Assembly: GCA_029718625.1 (NCBI GenBank)
Contig: CM056377.1
Location: 35,674,844 to 35,738,843 of the forward strand
Reading direction: 5' to 3'
Length of the DNA: 64,000 bases
Source of the DNA: Synaphobranchus kaupii
Lineage: Eukaryota > Chordata > Actinopteri > Anguilliformes > Synaphobranchidae
Position 1 is the stretch's first letter. Every line of letters begins with the position of its first letter. Positions 25,122 to 37,642 of this stretch are shown in pieces. The notes under the pieces were generated by a model. The model was given only the letters and a program-made list of their open reading frames with translations, searched no databases and was not told the DNA's origin. Made by a program: the position numbers and the translations under genes.

Positions 25122-26528
25122 CTGCAAGACAAAGAGGACAAAAGCACACTCCTTCAGTTGGGCTGTCGTGACCCTGCTCCTACACACTGATGGGCTGTTT
25201 ACGGGAGAGAGAGGCGAGGCCGAAGGCCGCTTCTGTAGCGCCGTGCGTCCTAGCGAACGGGGCGGCCGAGGTCCACCCCGACGAGACGCCCCCATTTAGC
25301 CGGGCGATTACCTTCAAACTCGCGATCGTCTGTGCGTGGGCGGGGAGGGGCGGGGGCACGGCAACGCGGAGCCTTCCCTGCAGCAGTCGGCATGGCGGTA
25401 CGTATTGGCTGTGCCGTTCGTTAACAAGAGGGCGAACAGACTGTTCGTTCGGAAGCCAACTCCCTGCTGAACTAGGGCACGCTCGACACATGGGCAGGCA
25501 GTACGTGTTGGGAAATTACCCATGAGCCAACGGGCTGGGCGCAAGATGCTAGTCTGCAAGCGGATCATTATCCAGAGCCGCTCCACCTGAGCGTCTCTCA
25601 AACTCTGCACTGGAAGTACGATTCTATAAATAGGGCAATACAGAAATCGGTCTTCATAACACAGCTATTATTTCTATACAGGAGCTTAATAAAAAATGGC
25701 GGCCGGTAATTATCTGTATTCCGGTGGGTAATGTAGTCATTAAATCTTTAGGGACAGGACGAAAAGCACAAGAGAGTTTAGCCAGCTTCATTCCTCAGTC
25801 CTGTTCCTGAGGCAGAGGGCGGGGAAGAGAGATTGCTTCGCTCCCCCCCTCAAATTTTAGCTGCCCTCTGTAACACGCACCTGCCCCCGGTTCCTTGCGT
25901 TTCCATGGCGCCCGCAGGCCTTCCCCGTTTAATCTCGTGGCCAGTCGGCACTGCGCGCTGGGGGGTTGCGCTAATGCGCCACCGCGATGTGGTGGGAGAT
26001 CGACGCCAATGCGGTAAAGCCGATGCGGAAAATGCTTGTGCATCTCCCCGTCAGAACGGGGGAGTGACGGTCCAGTCCCGCGAGACCCCCCAGGCGCCCA
26101 CAGTGAAGGAGAGGAAGCCTGAATGAGAAGACTTTTGTTCCTCTCTAGAGTATCTATCTAGGGCACTGCTGCAAGGTTTGGAGTTTCAATTAAACAATAT
26201 CTCTCATAACAGATATGGATTTGTGACATTAATGGCATATGTACATATATGGGAATATACCGTATGCAATACAGTTAAGAAACGGGAATGCTAAAATCAA
26301 CAAAACTGAGGTAAATGAGCAAGCCACGGTAATCACCCAGTAAAGACCCCGTACCCATACTGACTGCTCTCATTATTAGCACTGTGGCTTTCCCTCTTCC
26401 TATACCAGAGGACAAAATGCACAAGGTCACAAGAGGGTAGTCTTTTTAAAATGAGGAGGGAGGCCACACACACAGACACACGCGCCCACCCACACATACA
26501 CACACACACACACTAAAACAGACAGACG

Positions 26529-26564
<36 letters not shown>

Positions 26565-26617
26565 TGCCCACCCACACACTAAAACAGACGCACACACACA
26601 CAACACACGTGCGCACG

Positions 26618-26670
<53 letters not shown>

Positions 26671-26713
26671 GCACACACACACACGCACACACGCACTGTG
26701 AGAGCTACTGTAC
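25122..26713 (-). other. LANCL2: LANCL2 intron 7
   Basis: A 1592-bp intron. The half next to exon 8 is CpG-rich (25.12-26.10 kb) and the half next to exon 7 ends in a CA/CG dinucleotide tract (26465-26699). No exon or gene seen. Confidence 0.6.
26465..26699. repeat. (CA)n/(CG)n tract next to LANCL2 exon 7 donor
   Basis: About 235 bp of CA repeats with CGCG interruptions and two ACTAAAACAGAC-type breaks. It ends about 15 bp from the LANCL2 exon 7 donor and reads as GT/GC in the transcript. Long alternating purine-pyrimidine runs of this sort can adopt Z-DNA. Confidence 0.9.
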
Positions 26714-26890
26714 CTTGCAGGCGCGATAGAGGTACTTCTTCTCTTGGGTTTGCTGATAGAGGGCCAGGAAAGCGTAGCCATTTCCTGCTGTGCCATGGCA
26801 GATCCCATAGCCCTTACGAAGCAGGCCCCTCTGCCAAATCACCTCACCACAGTCCACCGCATCCTTCAGGTACTTCTCCTCCTTAAAGAC
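26714..26890 (-). CDS. LANCL2: LANCL2 exon 7 (zinc-binding Cys-His)
   Basis: A 177-nt exon (59 codons, phase 0 at both ends) from a gggctcag acceptor to an AAG/gtacag donor. It encodes [20 protein letters not shown], then [20 protein letters not shown] and ends [22 protein letters not shown] carries the second Cys and the His of the zinc site (Cys322/His323 in LANCL1 numbering). In LANCL proteins the zinc activates glutathione for addition to dehydroalanine or dehydrobutyrine in damaged proteins. The exon is flanked very tightly by repeats: a hAT-like MITE begins 35 bp before its acceptor, and a long GT/GC tract begins about 15 bp after its donor. Confidence 0.97.
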
Positions 26891-26932
26891 CTGAGCCCAG
26901 GCAAGCAAGGTGGGCGTGGTTAGAGTGTCAAT

Positions 26933-27500
26933 TAGGCATGGGACGATATGAAAATTTCATGTCACAATTATCCAGGCCAAAATAATTGCGATTCACAATA
27001 TTATCCTGATAATCATCAAAATATGCTTAAAACTCTTAAAATGACACTAAAACATCACTTTACCTTACATTTTGTTTAGAAACAAATATTTTTATTGCAT
27101 CATAGGACACATCTTTTTCTTGTGAACATCCTTTTTAGTGAAAAACAAACAAGGACAGATTCAGACTCTCGCCAACACCCAGCAGGTAATCACAATGAGA
27201 GAACAAAATCCAGAATCTACCTATCAACCTGATATCCAAGCATTCACATGGTTCAATTAGTTATGTGTTGTAAATGCACATAAGGTAATCATAAATTATA
27301 AGATAAATAAAGGATAAATAAATAAAAAATAGCAACATTGTGTGAGTCTGTTCTTTAAATAAAATAACGTCCAACTGGCATTGTGACATAGGGTTTTCAA
27401 GTCATTTGTGAGGATATTCACGCTCATGTGAGGATATTCACGATTATCCCGATAATGGATTTATCCCGATAAAAGTAAACCTTATATCCTCCCATCCCTA
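26933..27500. mobile_element. hAT-like MITE inserted next to LANCL2 exon 7
   Basis: A 568-bp element starting TAGGCATGGGACGATATG and ending CATATATC-like inverted sequence TATCCTCCCATCCCTA. It has a perfect 8-bp duplication GTGTCAAT (26925-26932 and 27501-27508). Subterminal inverted motifs include TTATCCAGGCC/GATTATCCCGATAA. It has no transposase frame. Confidence 0.85.
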
Positions 27501-30492
27501 GTGTCAATCTTCAATCTCCTGCTGAGTCATACTGAGTAATTAAAAAAGGTACATTGCTATACTGGTAAAGGTACACTACATATGGAAATTGTGGCTGCTC
27601 TGTGGCTACTCCTCGTGGAAACGTACCTTTTCATCTTGTACGTGTTATTTTCATATTTTTGTATTGTTGATTGCGTTTACGTGTTAACACATTTGGATAT
27701 TTGAGTGTGGTTTTTGGTGTCTTGTCTCCATTTTGATCAGATCGGGTAAACATGTCATGTTTTTTAAGCATGATGGATGAAGCTAGCTGAACTGCAGTTG
27801 CGCTTGGCGGTCAGCATCACGGAGATAGATTGTGGTAATGGGGGTGTGCTACGCACCAGAGGTCGGGATAAGGTCAGACTACAGACACATGCTCAGACTC
27901 CGCCTCCATCAATACCGGGGCTCCTTTCACTCGCCATTCATCTCAACAGCCGTTTACAGGCAGCTCATTTTGTGAGAAAAGTAGGAGGAGTAGGGGTAGA
28001 AGGGGGAGGGGCTTTTCCCTTGGTTCTGTCGGAGACGTTATCTAACCTCCCCCCGGAGGTGCTTTAAACAGAGTATTGGAAACCATGTTAAACACGCGAG
28101 CCATGCTTCCCTATTCACAGAGGCTTCGAATGCAAAGAACTGAACCGCGAGGGGACTGCAGAGCCAACATGGACTCCAGGGGGGATGTGCCAGAGGCCCG
28201 GGCCCCGTTTACATCGCTTAACAACTGGGCTCTGTGCAGCCCCTGCTGCGCTCCTCCTTGTGTCTGCTGGGGTGCATGCTGGGATACACCGCAGAAGCAT
28301 TCATTATACCTGCCTTTGTGCTGATACATGCCTCATTTGGCAAAGTGCTTCAACTCCCATTCTTTCCAAAAGGAATAAAAACCAAAGGAAACATCCACTC
28401 GAGTGTCTGAATATTTTTATTATTATTTATTTTTATAATAATATTTTTTCACGCTTACTGCTTGTAATTTGAATGCAAATAAAATTGCGCTGCTGTTAGT
28501 GGGTGGACACCAGCATCAGCGGACGGCTCCCCGTTTTTTTCCACAACAAGCAGTTAAATATTCTGGCTGCGTGTGCACAAAAAGGGTCAAAATCCAGATA
28601 AGTCATGTGACTGCTGATGTCAGGAAAATGACTGGCAGGTTCAGAACCATCTAAAACTGCAAAGACAGGTACTACCGACACTGCGTTGTGCTGTCGACGT
28701 TCAACGCATTCACCCAAAGATGGGGTCAACCGCATAAACATTCACATATATTTGGCATCGGTCAGCGAATCTGCGATAACTGAGGTAAATGGAACTCAGA
28801 CAGGTAGTGCATCAGTCCGTGGGAAGACTCACTGCTCACGCACTTTTATGTGAATTGTTCAAATACCGTCATTCTAAGGACAACTCGCACGACAGAGTGA
28901 CTGCAACCTGAATTCCAATGGATGCCGGATTCCTCTACTTTGCAACCCACGGCGGGTCTTTTTATAGATGCGCTCGCAAACTGGAGTCTTTTATTTGGTA
29001 TATATAATGATGAGCAATGATTTGGAAAACCATGTCCAATCCTTTAATAGAGCAAAAGGCTCTCCCGACGATATGGCGCATTTTTCATCACTGTTTCACA
29101 ATGGTAAAGGTCTTAATCACAGCGTGACAGGCATTACAGCTAAGCGGATTTAATACTGGCAGCGTCTTCTGTTTGGGTCAGCCGCATGGTGGAGAAGAGC
29201 ACAGTTAAGAGGCCTCTTTAAGACTCCACTTCCCGTGTCGTCAGTGAAGTGAAGCTAAGGACCTAGTGTTCTTTTTCCAAAAACGTGCCCTTTCCACAGG
29301 TGTGCGACAGAACAAGGGGAGAGCGGAGGAGGATAGAGCTTAACCTGACCCTCATTCGTTTCGGAGGAGTGAAGCTCCCCACAGCTCTTTGTCACTCTTC
29401 TAAACAAAATGAATGTGAGGGAAGCAAAGTACCCAATGAAAGGCACCTTGTCATTTGTCAGACAAACATTCATCTGTACCTCTGAGGGGACATATTTAGT
29501 TTCCAAATATAAGGCTGGTTCAATTTCTGTCACGCCTGAAGCCAAACAGACTCTGGAGAAGTTATTTGGAGCCCCAGCTGAAGCAGTGACCTGTGGCATT
29601 CATGTCGAGGACACAAAAGCACCAAGAGGCAGTGTACAATGTGACAGCCCCTTTTATTGAGCCTTCGAATATTGCAAAAGTTACACACGCTTGCAAGGGA
29701 GTTAAAACTCACCTGTGGATCAATATGAGTGCATTAACTTCACCTGGCATCACCCCATAGTCTGATACAAAATCTCAGGGTTTTTTTTTTTTTTTTCCCA
29801 GAAGAAATTCATTCAAGCCACTAGGTGTCGCTGTGGATTGTCAGTTTCCTTGAGGACGGTAACCAGGATCATGCCAGGGCAGCAATACCTCTGTTGAAAT
29901 TCAACTCCAGCCTGACCTTCTTACCTAAAGCAATCGGTTTAATGGTCCACCTATAGGCATTTCAGAGTAATAGACCTTACGGGAGAAACCGGGGGCCACC
30001 TTTTTTTGGGAGGCCGATTTCACTTTCCCATCGATTTCGGCTTTCCAAGTAGAGTTAAAAGTGGAGTTAGCCATTTTACTGACTGCAATAAAACAGACAA
30101 CAGAGAGAACACATGGCTGAGGCGATGGCAACAGGAAAGCAAAGTACCCACAATTCAGACTGACTTTCTCCAGCCAGCGCAATGTTGGTCTGTGTCAGTC
30201 AGACTCAGCACAATGTGAATGTTAGTCACTTAACCTTGAAATGGCCTCAGCAGTGCAGGACCTTTAAGTGCCAGGAAGTCTAACTTAATGGTTCAGGTTA
30301 GCTCATGAATTGCCAAATAAAATGGTTGACTAACATTCCATTGATCTTGCATTGCTTATAGGTACTCCATATACATTGCCAGATAAACTGTCACATTAAC
30401 AGTCCGTAACTACTGTATCTCCCTGTCCCTGTCCTGTGTCTATAATACCAATCCCCTCTGACCCTCGAGCACCCTCTGTCCGAATTACACTG

Positions 30493-30516
30493 CCCCCCCC
30501 CCCCCCCCCCCCCCCC
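30493..30516. repeat. Poly-C run (24 C)
   Basis: Twenty-four consecutive C in LANCL2 intron 6. Confidence 0.85.
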
Positions 30517-31019
30517 AGTCTCCTGAAAACTCAATCACATAGCCCATAGATGTCTAGAGGCAGCCCTGTTACTCAAGCTCATATACGCCTCTGGTGTAAA
30601 GTTAACAAACAGGACTGACAAACCTAAAGCTTACTCGGCAGACCTGGATTAGCCCATAAACCAGCTCAGACCAATTAGCGTAAGGGAGGACAGATTTACT
30701 GTTTAGCAGGGTCTGCGGAGAACAGGGTAAATGTATTAACCCGCCATCTCCACTGACAGAGCACACCACGTTATATACTGCCCTGCACTCCACAGAATGT
30801 TAATATAGCTCGCTTCCAGGAGCCTGCTTTTAAAACTGCATGTTAAGGAACCTTCCGGCAAATAAACACATTTGTCATGTGTGAAGTGAACGTGCCCGCA
30901 AATGAAGAGAAGGTGCTTGAACACGCAGTGTGGTCGACGAAGATGCATTAGCACGTTAGCACGGTGCGTTCGGTCCGCGGTGGACCCCAGGGGTGGATGC
31001 GTCTGGCCTACACGCTCAC

Positions 31020-31202
31020 CTTGTGGGCCATGATGAGCATGTGGACCAAGCCGGGGGCGCCGTGACACCAGTGCACCAGCCGGTCCGTCTCGTTGCTCAG
31101 GGAGGACGGGTAGTTGCCGGAGCGGAACCTTTTGTGGCGCACGTAGTCCACGCTGGGCCGCACCAGCTCCGTCAGCGTCTCCTGGCTCATGCTGGCCCCT
31201 GG
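31020..31202 (-). CDS. LANCL2: LANCL2 exon 6 (first zinc-binding Cys)
   Basis: A 183-nt exon (61 codons, phase 0) from a tttccgcag acceptor to an AAG/gtgagc donor. It encodes PGASMSQETLTELVRPSVDY, then KRFRSGNYPSSLSNETDRLV, and HWCHGAPGLVHMLIMAHK. The Cys in HWCHGAPG is the first zinc ligand (Cys276 in LANCL1). The SLSNETDRLVHWCHGAPG block is specific to LANCL2; LANCL1 has a different sequence before LLVHWCHGAPG. The start PGAS replaces the human PAAK. Confidence 0.97.
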
Positions 31203-32965
31203 CTGCGGAAACACAAGCACAACTGTGGTGAGGGATGAACCCAGCATAAGCCACACGTCTTTAGCCGCTACCTTCAGGGCCTGTACAAAACTACAAGACC
31301 GTACACTGAAAACTCAACAGTGACAGTCTAAGCGACACCCTCGCAACCCCCCTGAACTACAATGTTGAGCTCATTTGAATTTCAGAAAATCTGGCACCCT
31401 TTGCACAGTGACGATTTAATTCAGACTCAAAGATACATACATCTCTTTACGCAACTTCAGTGTTTATCCAAAGAAAACATTATTTTTCTTCACTGTGATC
31501 TGACAATATATTACACTAATTTAATATAAATCTGGAAAAAGCACATTACAACACATTTAATATGAACTGTCAGACACATTACAACAAAAAATTTTTAAAT
31601 CTGGCAGATGCACAATTTACAGAACTATCAACACTGCAGGCCATATGCATGTCCAGTACCTGGCCATATAAACCTGTTAGAGTTACTAATACTGGTCTTA
31701 TTTTAGATGTGGCAAGTAAAGATTCTTCTCATTGCACTACGCTCTTAACTGAAGTACGCCAACTGTGTACATCCCTGCATAGTCTCAAGCAAAGCACCCC
31801 AGTATTCTAGGCCACACTGTGTTTACATAAGCCCCAGAATACCGGCGTGTGGATATACACAATTGGCATACTTCGGTAGAAAGTCGTTTTCTAAAAAAAA
31901 CTGTACACAACAAAGACTGTGAATTTTCATGAGTAACCGTGACATTATATTTGGAAAGAGATGTTGCTGTTGATTTTTTCAAATGTACATTTTTGGCGCT
32001 TTGAGCGCCACAAACTTTGTACCCATATCAGGGAGATATCATGATCAGCTGCAGCGGATATCTGCGAAACTAGTGGGTTCTCAGCAAAACTACCTGGATG
32101 GACAGATAGCACTCCGGTTATGTAGAAACATATCAAAACGTAATTTTTGGGTGAACTGCCCCTTTAAGTTTTAAGGACAAAAAATATCACCTAATTTGCA
32201 TAATTATTTATTTTGGACCCAAAGTATTGAAATTCTCGATAACCCTGTTTGTAAGCTTTCCGATAATAAGAGAACCTTACTGTTCCGTTTATTTTTGAAG
32301 ATGATATCTGTGGTGGGGGGGTCCAATATGGGTCTACTTTGACTCAAAGTCTTTGAGGGTGCTTGTCTCCTGAATGGTTGGACATTCTGGTGAATCAAAC
32401 CACATTCAAACACGCTTTCATACAGGTTAACATGTATTAAAAAATCTGTTCAAATCTAAAAGTGTGAGTTCAGAAAGTGATCGATTTCTGGCGGAATGCC
32501 CCCACAGTGATTTTCCTTTCATGGATCACTGTTAATTATGCAGATCGGGAATAGAGGAATTTTAGTCATTACCATCTTTGACAAAGGACGTAAATACAAC
32601 CAGATTACCTCCAAATGTACGCTTCCACGCATCGTTCAGCAATGTTATTAGCGTTTTGCGTTGTCAAAACACATTTTCCTAAGACTCGGATCAGCACTGT
32701 TACAGTCAAACAAAAGGCTTTTGTTAGAATGGCTGACTACACGTTCAATAACAGAAAGAAATTGAATGACCACAATTGATGAATCCAAGCACCACTTAAG
32801 CCTTCTTTGCATTCATTTGAATATCTTTATCGCGGCGCAGAGAATCGGGGAGGTGTAAAGAGAGAAAGAAATGACAAAGTCGCCTGGATTTCCCACTGCG
32901 GCGCTTCACGCCGCGTTACAAGAAGTGCACTGCTATTCTCTGAAATGAGCACGAGCGAAAACGGA

Positions 32966-33050
32966 CGTTCTTAAAGAGAAATGCACCGTCTAATCGTGTT
33001 CATTGACGCTCTTAACGAGAAATGCACCAGTCAATCGCGTACATTGTGCC
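32966..33050. repeat. 41-bp tandem duplication
   Basis: Two diverged copies of a unit containing TTAAAGAGAAATGCACCGTC / TTAACGAGAAATGCACCAGTC at a 41-bp period, possibly with a third, badly decayed copy after. Confidence 0.65.
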
Positions 33051-34209
33051 CTTTTACGAAGCAGCCTATACATAATCGTAGTAACACACCACACTATACG
33101 CCGATTTCTGAAAGGCTGCTTAAGGACAGAGCACAAGCACTTCATGTTCTTATGGTTGTTCGGGAGGTAAGGCTGGAGACCAGTAGAGACGGCGCATGCA
33201 ATGTAATGTGCGGAATATGTTTCCAACGACCATGCGCACGCACGCTGTTAACACTGAAGACAGCAGCCATCCCCGCCGCAGTAATGCGGTGTTCACATTT
33301 CGACGGTAAAAAACAAACAAACAAAAAAACACCTTATACCGTGCGCGAATGCGGAACAGGTGACGACGGCAGCAGTAAACTTCAGAACAAGACGTCATGC
33401 AAGCGTTGCTATGGTGATTTGGCGGGATAGTTTTATTATTTTGGAAAGGCGCTTGGTGCTCATGGATGAGAAAAGGAGGAGAGCACTCGCCGTTTCATTA
33501 ATATACCGGTGGCGGAAAATAAGACAGCTGGGACAACAAAAGTCCATGGATTTTTTCCAAAAAAAACGACATCCAGTTTGTCCCTCTGCTACAGCATGAT
33601 CGCAAAAGCGGAGAAAATTGCGGTTTTGGCAGAAGGTTCCGTCGGGGGTGTCGTCTCAGCCCGCAGAGCACTATCCACATCCACCTTTGTTGCGTGTCTC
33701 TCCCTCTCTCTCGCTCCCCGTTTTTCCGGTCTCTCTACACTGTGCTGTCCAATAAAGCAGAAAGCGCCCTAAAAATATTTATTTAACAAAAAAAAATAAT
33801 AATAATTTTACGTCGGGGTTGCAATGTACGGTACTCAATGCTGGCGGAGGCAGAGCTTTCTGTCGCTGTCCCATTGAAAAAAACTGAACATCCAGTGTGC
33901 CGTCAACGGCATACCACTACCATTCGAATGCAGCATAAGAGAGACATGCGTGACCAGCGCACTGTGGAGCAGCAGACCCCATCAGCGGGGCATCCTGCCT
34001 GCGGGGGGACGGGGAGGCCCTCATTTCTCCACCTCCTCCAGCCCTGTTGCCCCATCCTTCCACCTTTCTCTCGACGCCAGGGCTAACGTGGGAAGCCAGC
34101 ACGGGACGTACACAGGGGGCGCAGCTAGCCCTCAGCTGCAACTTACACGCCTCGCCGACGTCGCTTACACACGCAACCTTAAGCGTGAGCCAGACGCCTG
34201 CCGCGGCCC

Positions 34210-34380
34210 GTGAGGCGGCCGGCTCTCGAGCCGTATGCGAGTGCCCCCGCGCGGGGGGTTCGATCCCCCGCCACGGTACCTCCTGAGCGGTCATCCTTTC
34301 TCAGTCTGTTACCCTCTCTGCTTTCTCCCGGTCTGGATAAAGCAAAAAAAGGAAGGAAAAAAGAAAGGAAGTTGGACTGT
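34210..34380 (+). mobile_element. tRNA-derived SINE (second type)
   Basis: A near-perfect T-arm, CGGGGGGTTCGATCCCCCG, supplies a consensus B box GGTTCGATCCC at 34257-34267. It is followed by a pyrimidine-rich body (CTCTCTGCTTTCTCCCGG) and an A-rich tail. I see no good A box, so it may be truncated. A functional tRNA is unlikely because the rest of the cloverleaf does not pair. Confidence 0.55.
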
Positions 34381-35621
34381 CTGCTCTCCTTTTAAGAAAT
34401 ACAATCTCAGTCAAGTAAAATGCCTGAGGAGTCGGTTGATGTGGGACGACCTTCTGCCAGTATCTCATTAACAGCCTCAGAGATTTTCGATTTAAAGGAA
34501 GCTTTTGGTCAATATAGAGGTTCTCTAACGCAGGTATGAATAAATATACCAGCACGAGACTGTCGGGTGAAATTTTCTCAAGGAAAAAGAAGGGTGGCCT
34601 TCAGAGCAGAGAATAAAATCCCGCAGCCAAACGGACACCTCAAAATCAATTTTCTGAGGCTTATAAATAATGCATATTCTTTTTGGAAAATCATCCAATG
34701 CGTTTATTCGAATATGTTTTGCAGCCAGGGCCACTTCCGCACACATCCCTACCTACCAGGATCAGACAAGAGACAAATCGATAGGGTTTCTCTTTCTGCC
34801 GGTAAAGACAAAGCCGAGCAATGGTGTGTGAACGACTCCAAGACCGGGGTCTCTGCTCGCGACAAATAAAACTATCAATTCTCCATTTTTTATGAGCGGC
34901 TCTGACGCACACTGGGGGAGGGATGGAGAGACTTAATGAAAATGGGAGCGTGTCTTTTTAAATTCATAAGTCTCCCATGGGCACCGAGACAGGAGCGAGC
35001 TTCATCCATCCCAGACCACTTAACGCAAACACACTCCGTCTCGGCCCGGTAATGAGAGCCACAGGAGCGGCGCGCGCACGCCACAAACTTTTTTTTTTCT
35101 TCTCCACGGGAACCGGCTCGCTTTTCAGCAGCGCTCAGTGGCACGCCTGCCCCCAGGCACGTATCAGGGATTACTCTTGACAAAGGAGTCTGGCAGCTAT
35201 TTATGCACGTTAGCCCCGATAGTCCCGAGTTGGCGGCTGGCTGGATTCAAACATACATGGCGCTGCAAAGGCCTAAGTCCAAGAGCGGAGTGATAAGTAG
35301 AGGCCTGCCCTCGGGATGGCTTAGTATCCCAGCCTCTCTCTGGAGACTCCTTTTCCATGAAGCTTTTACTGCGAAATCGATGGGACGCTCACAGAACTTT
35401 TATTCTGCACTGTGCTGATGCCCTTGTCACGTTCACTCATAACGAACCAGCGGGCTGCACTCTTTAATCAAAAGACCAGAACTAACAGATGTCATGTCTC
35501 TCGTATGTAATCAGCCATTTTTTTTCAGCGAATAGGAAATGGGAATTAAACCCAATTGACCTACAATGGTCATGCTTACACAGAACATCTGAGTGCATTC
35601 AAACAGTACACGGCACTCAGA

Positions 35622-36041
35622 AGGGCTGGGTATTGTTCAAAGTTTTTTGATACCGGTTCCGATACCGATACCTGGGATTGAATACCGATACCAAAACTAG
35701 AATTTTTTTGATACCATTCTTTGCCCTGTGTGAATACATTTTTCTCATTTAACAAAATAAGCCAAAACCTCTTCAGTGTTTAATGTTGTCAACTCAAACA
35801 GCTGTATAAAATACGGTATAAAATAAATAATTATCATTTAAATCAAGCAATAGATAGAGTCTGAAAGCCCCCCTGGCGGGGCAAAAAATTTGGTACTTAA
35901 CAGTTAATTTTAGAAATTTTTTTTTTTTCCTAAAATAATCTGTTCAATACCGGAAATTGGCACAGAATGCTTGGGCAGCTTTCGATACTCGGTGCTACGG
36001 ACATGACGCTCAAAAAGTACTGAGGTTCGATACCCAGCCCT
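35622..36041. mobile_element. hAT-like inverted-repeat element (AGGGCTGGGTAT ends)
   Basis: Begins AGGGCTGGGTATTGTTC and ends GGTTCGATACCCAGCCCT, with internal repeated GATACC motifs. No clear 8-bp target duplication is visible (CACTCAGA versus AGTGCTCA). About 420 bp, non-coding. Confidence 0.65.
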
Positions 36042-37198
36042 AGTGCTCAACCTCAAATAATGAACCCAGAAATGGTCACTGGAGCACACCAAGCTGGCAT
36101 TCACAGTTTTTTTTTTTTTTAAATCCCATTTCTGTGAAAAACAGTATTAAAGCATAAAAATAAAATAGGGGCAATTTAGGGGCATGCAATTCAGAGCGCA
36201 GATATCCTGAGGGGATTCAGTGTGAAAATGTGTCTCATTCCAGAGGGCAAAATTAGGTCACAGCTACGGTAAATGTTGGCAATGGGTTGAGCTGTGGGGG
36301 CGACAAAATATGTTAGCAAGCTACCACAGCAGACAGACTGTAGTCTAGGCACAAGTATTACTTTGGCTGTTTTAATAATGTCTATACCCCTCTACTAATG
36401 GCACAATTTCAAAATCATTACAGCTACACTACAGAAAAAGCACTGGTAGTGCCAATAGCTACCTTGCTAACTAGATATGCGAGGAAAGCCATGGAGGAGA
36501 GTACGGTCAAGGAGGAGAGACTCGAGAATTTCGAGATACATTTCCCTGATCCTTTAGGGCTCCAAGTATACTCTCCACTACACAGAATGGAAAGATCTAA
36601 CCAAGCACAATGTGACGATACGACCCTTCACTTCTCTCCACTGAAAACGCGCCTCTCACAGAAACCCCAACTCACAAAGCATAATCATAAATCATTACCG
36701 GTGGGTTGTCCACTACGGTACACATACCCCAAAGCTTCACATCACTTTATATTCTCAGCTGTCTTTCTCTACTTAAATCTTACATACTATATGTAAATAA
36801 TTAGCTTTTCAGGCAGATTGGTGCTTGTGGTGGTTTATGAGTTTCCCCCTCACACTAAAGCGCTTTGAGTTTTAGAAAAGCGCTATATAAACGCAAGCCA
36901 TTATTAATAGACAATTCTTGTCCAGGGAAACATAACATACGTGCAATATGCAGGCAATTTCTGCAGGAGTGATGCAATTTATGCATAGGTAAAGTCCATA
37001 CCGAGCAAGATTACTGAGATATTAATTACCTCTCACCATGTTAACAGCTGGGCCCCATCGTGACTGTGAACATGGATCTCAGGTGGGTAAGTATCTCAGC
37101 TGGGGTTCAAGCTCACTGCCCGAAGGTCAGGAGGACGACAGCCCCGGCTACATGCCCTCTCCGCCGCCCCGCCTTTAAGCCCCGCCCAGCAGACTCAC

Positions 37199-37345
37199 CT
37201 GCATCAGCATGCAGTAGATCCCCGCCAGGCCGTGCGCCGCGCCCACGTAGTGCTTCTTGTGCCACTCGTAGAGCAGCGGGCAGCGCTCAGACTTCTTCTC
37301 CTCCTTCGACAGGTTCTTCCCCGAGTCCAGGATCGCTTCAACCAC
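37199..37345 (-). CDS. LANCL2: LANCL2 exon 5
   Basis: A 147-nt exon (49 codons, phase 0 at both ends) between a cccgtcag acceptor and a CAG/gtgagt donor. It encodes VVEAILDSGKNLSKEEKKSE, then RCPLLYEWHKKHYVGAAHGL and AGIYCMLMQ. The YVGAAHGLAGI repeat motif, a GxxHGxxG-type glycine/histidine signature, is the hallmark of LanC-like proteins and lines the central barrel. Strong match to human LANCL2 (CPLLYQWHRKQYVGAAHGMAGIYYMLMQ). Confidence 0.97.
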
Positions 37346-37425
37346 CTGACGGGAAGCCGTGCGACAAGTAAGCTCCACAGAACCGCCCCCCCCCCCGGAA
37401 GCAGCGTGGCACTGAGTTGTGCCGT

Positions 37426-37642
37426 TTTTACATTACATTACATTACAGGTTTAGCAGACGCTCTTATCCAGAGCGATTTACACAGCTCTCATTTTGTACA
37501 TAGTATCCATTTATACCGCTCAATATTTTACTGAAGCAGTTCAGGTTAAGCATGAAGGTACAACAGCAGTGTCCTACAGGGGATCGAAACAGTAATCTTT
37601 AGGTTACAAGCCCAGTTCCCTAAACATTACACCACTGCCGCC
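37426..37642 (-). mobile_element. Full-length tRNA-derived SINE
   Basis: On the - strand the 5' head reads GGCGGCAGTGGTGTAATG (A box-like) followed by GTTTCGATCCCC (B box-like), and the 3' end reads GGATAAGAGCGTCTGCTAAA with a (TGTAA)n tail. The tail fragments at 3825, 24647 and 50491 share this 3' end, so one family is scattered through both genes. A TGTAA-repeat tail suggests mobilisation by a LINE that does not use poly-A. Confidence 0.8.

Larger units (their letters stand above)
26891..31019 (-). other. LANCL2: LANCL2 intron 6
   Basis: A 4129-bp intron. It contains a 568-bp hAT-like MITE with a perfect 8-bp target duplication right next to exon 7, CpG-rich sequence at about 27.85-28.35 kb, and a run of 24 C at 30493-30516. 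Confidence 0.6.
31203..37198 (-). other. LANCL2: LANCL2 intron 5
   Basis: A 5996-bp intron. It holds a 41-bp local duplication (about 32966-33050), CpG-rich segments (33.2-34.3 and 34.9-35.2 kb), a tRNA-headed SINE (about 34210-34380) and an inverted-repeat element (35622-36041). Confidence 0.6.

Noticed and set aside
26427..26808. Cys-Val-rich frames on the - strand
   Set aside because: Translation of a CA/CG microsatellite.
30736..31254. Open frame of 172 codons on the - strand
   Set aside because: It overlaps LANCL2 exon 6 in the wrong frame and runs into intron.
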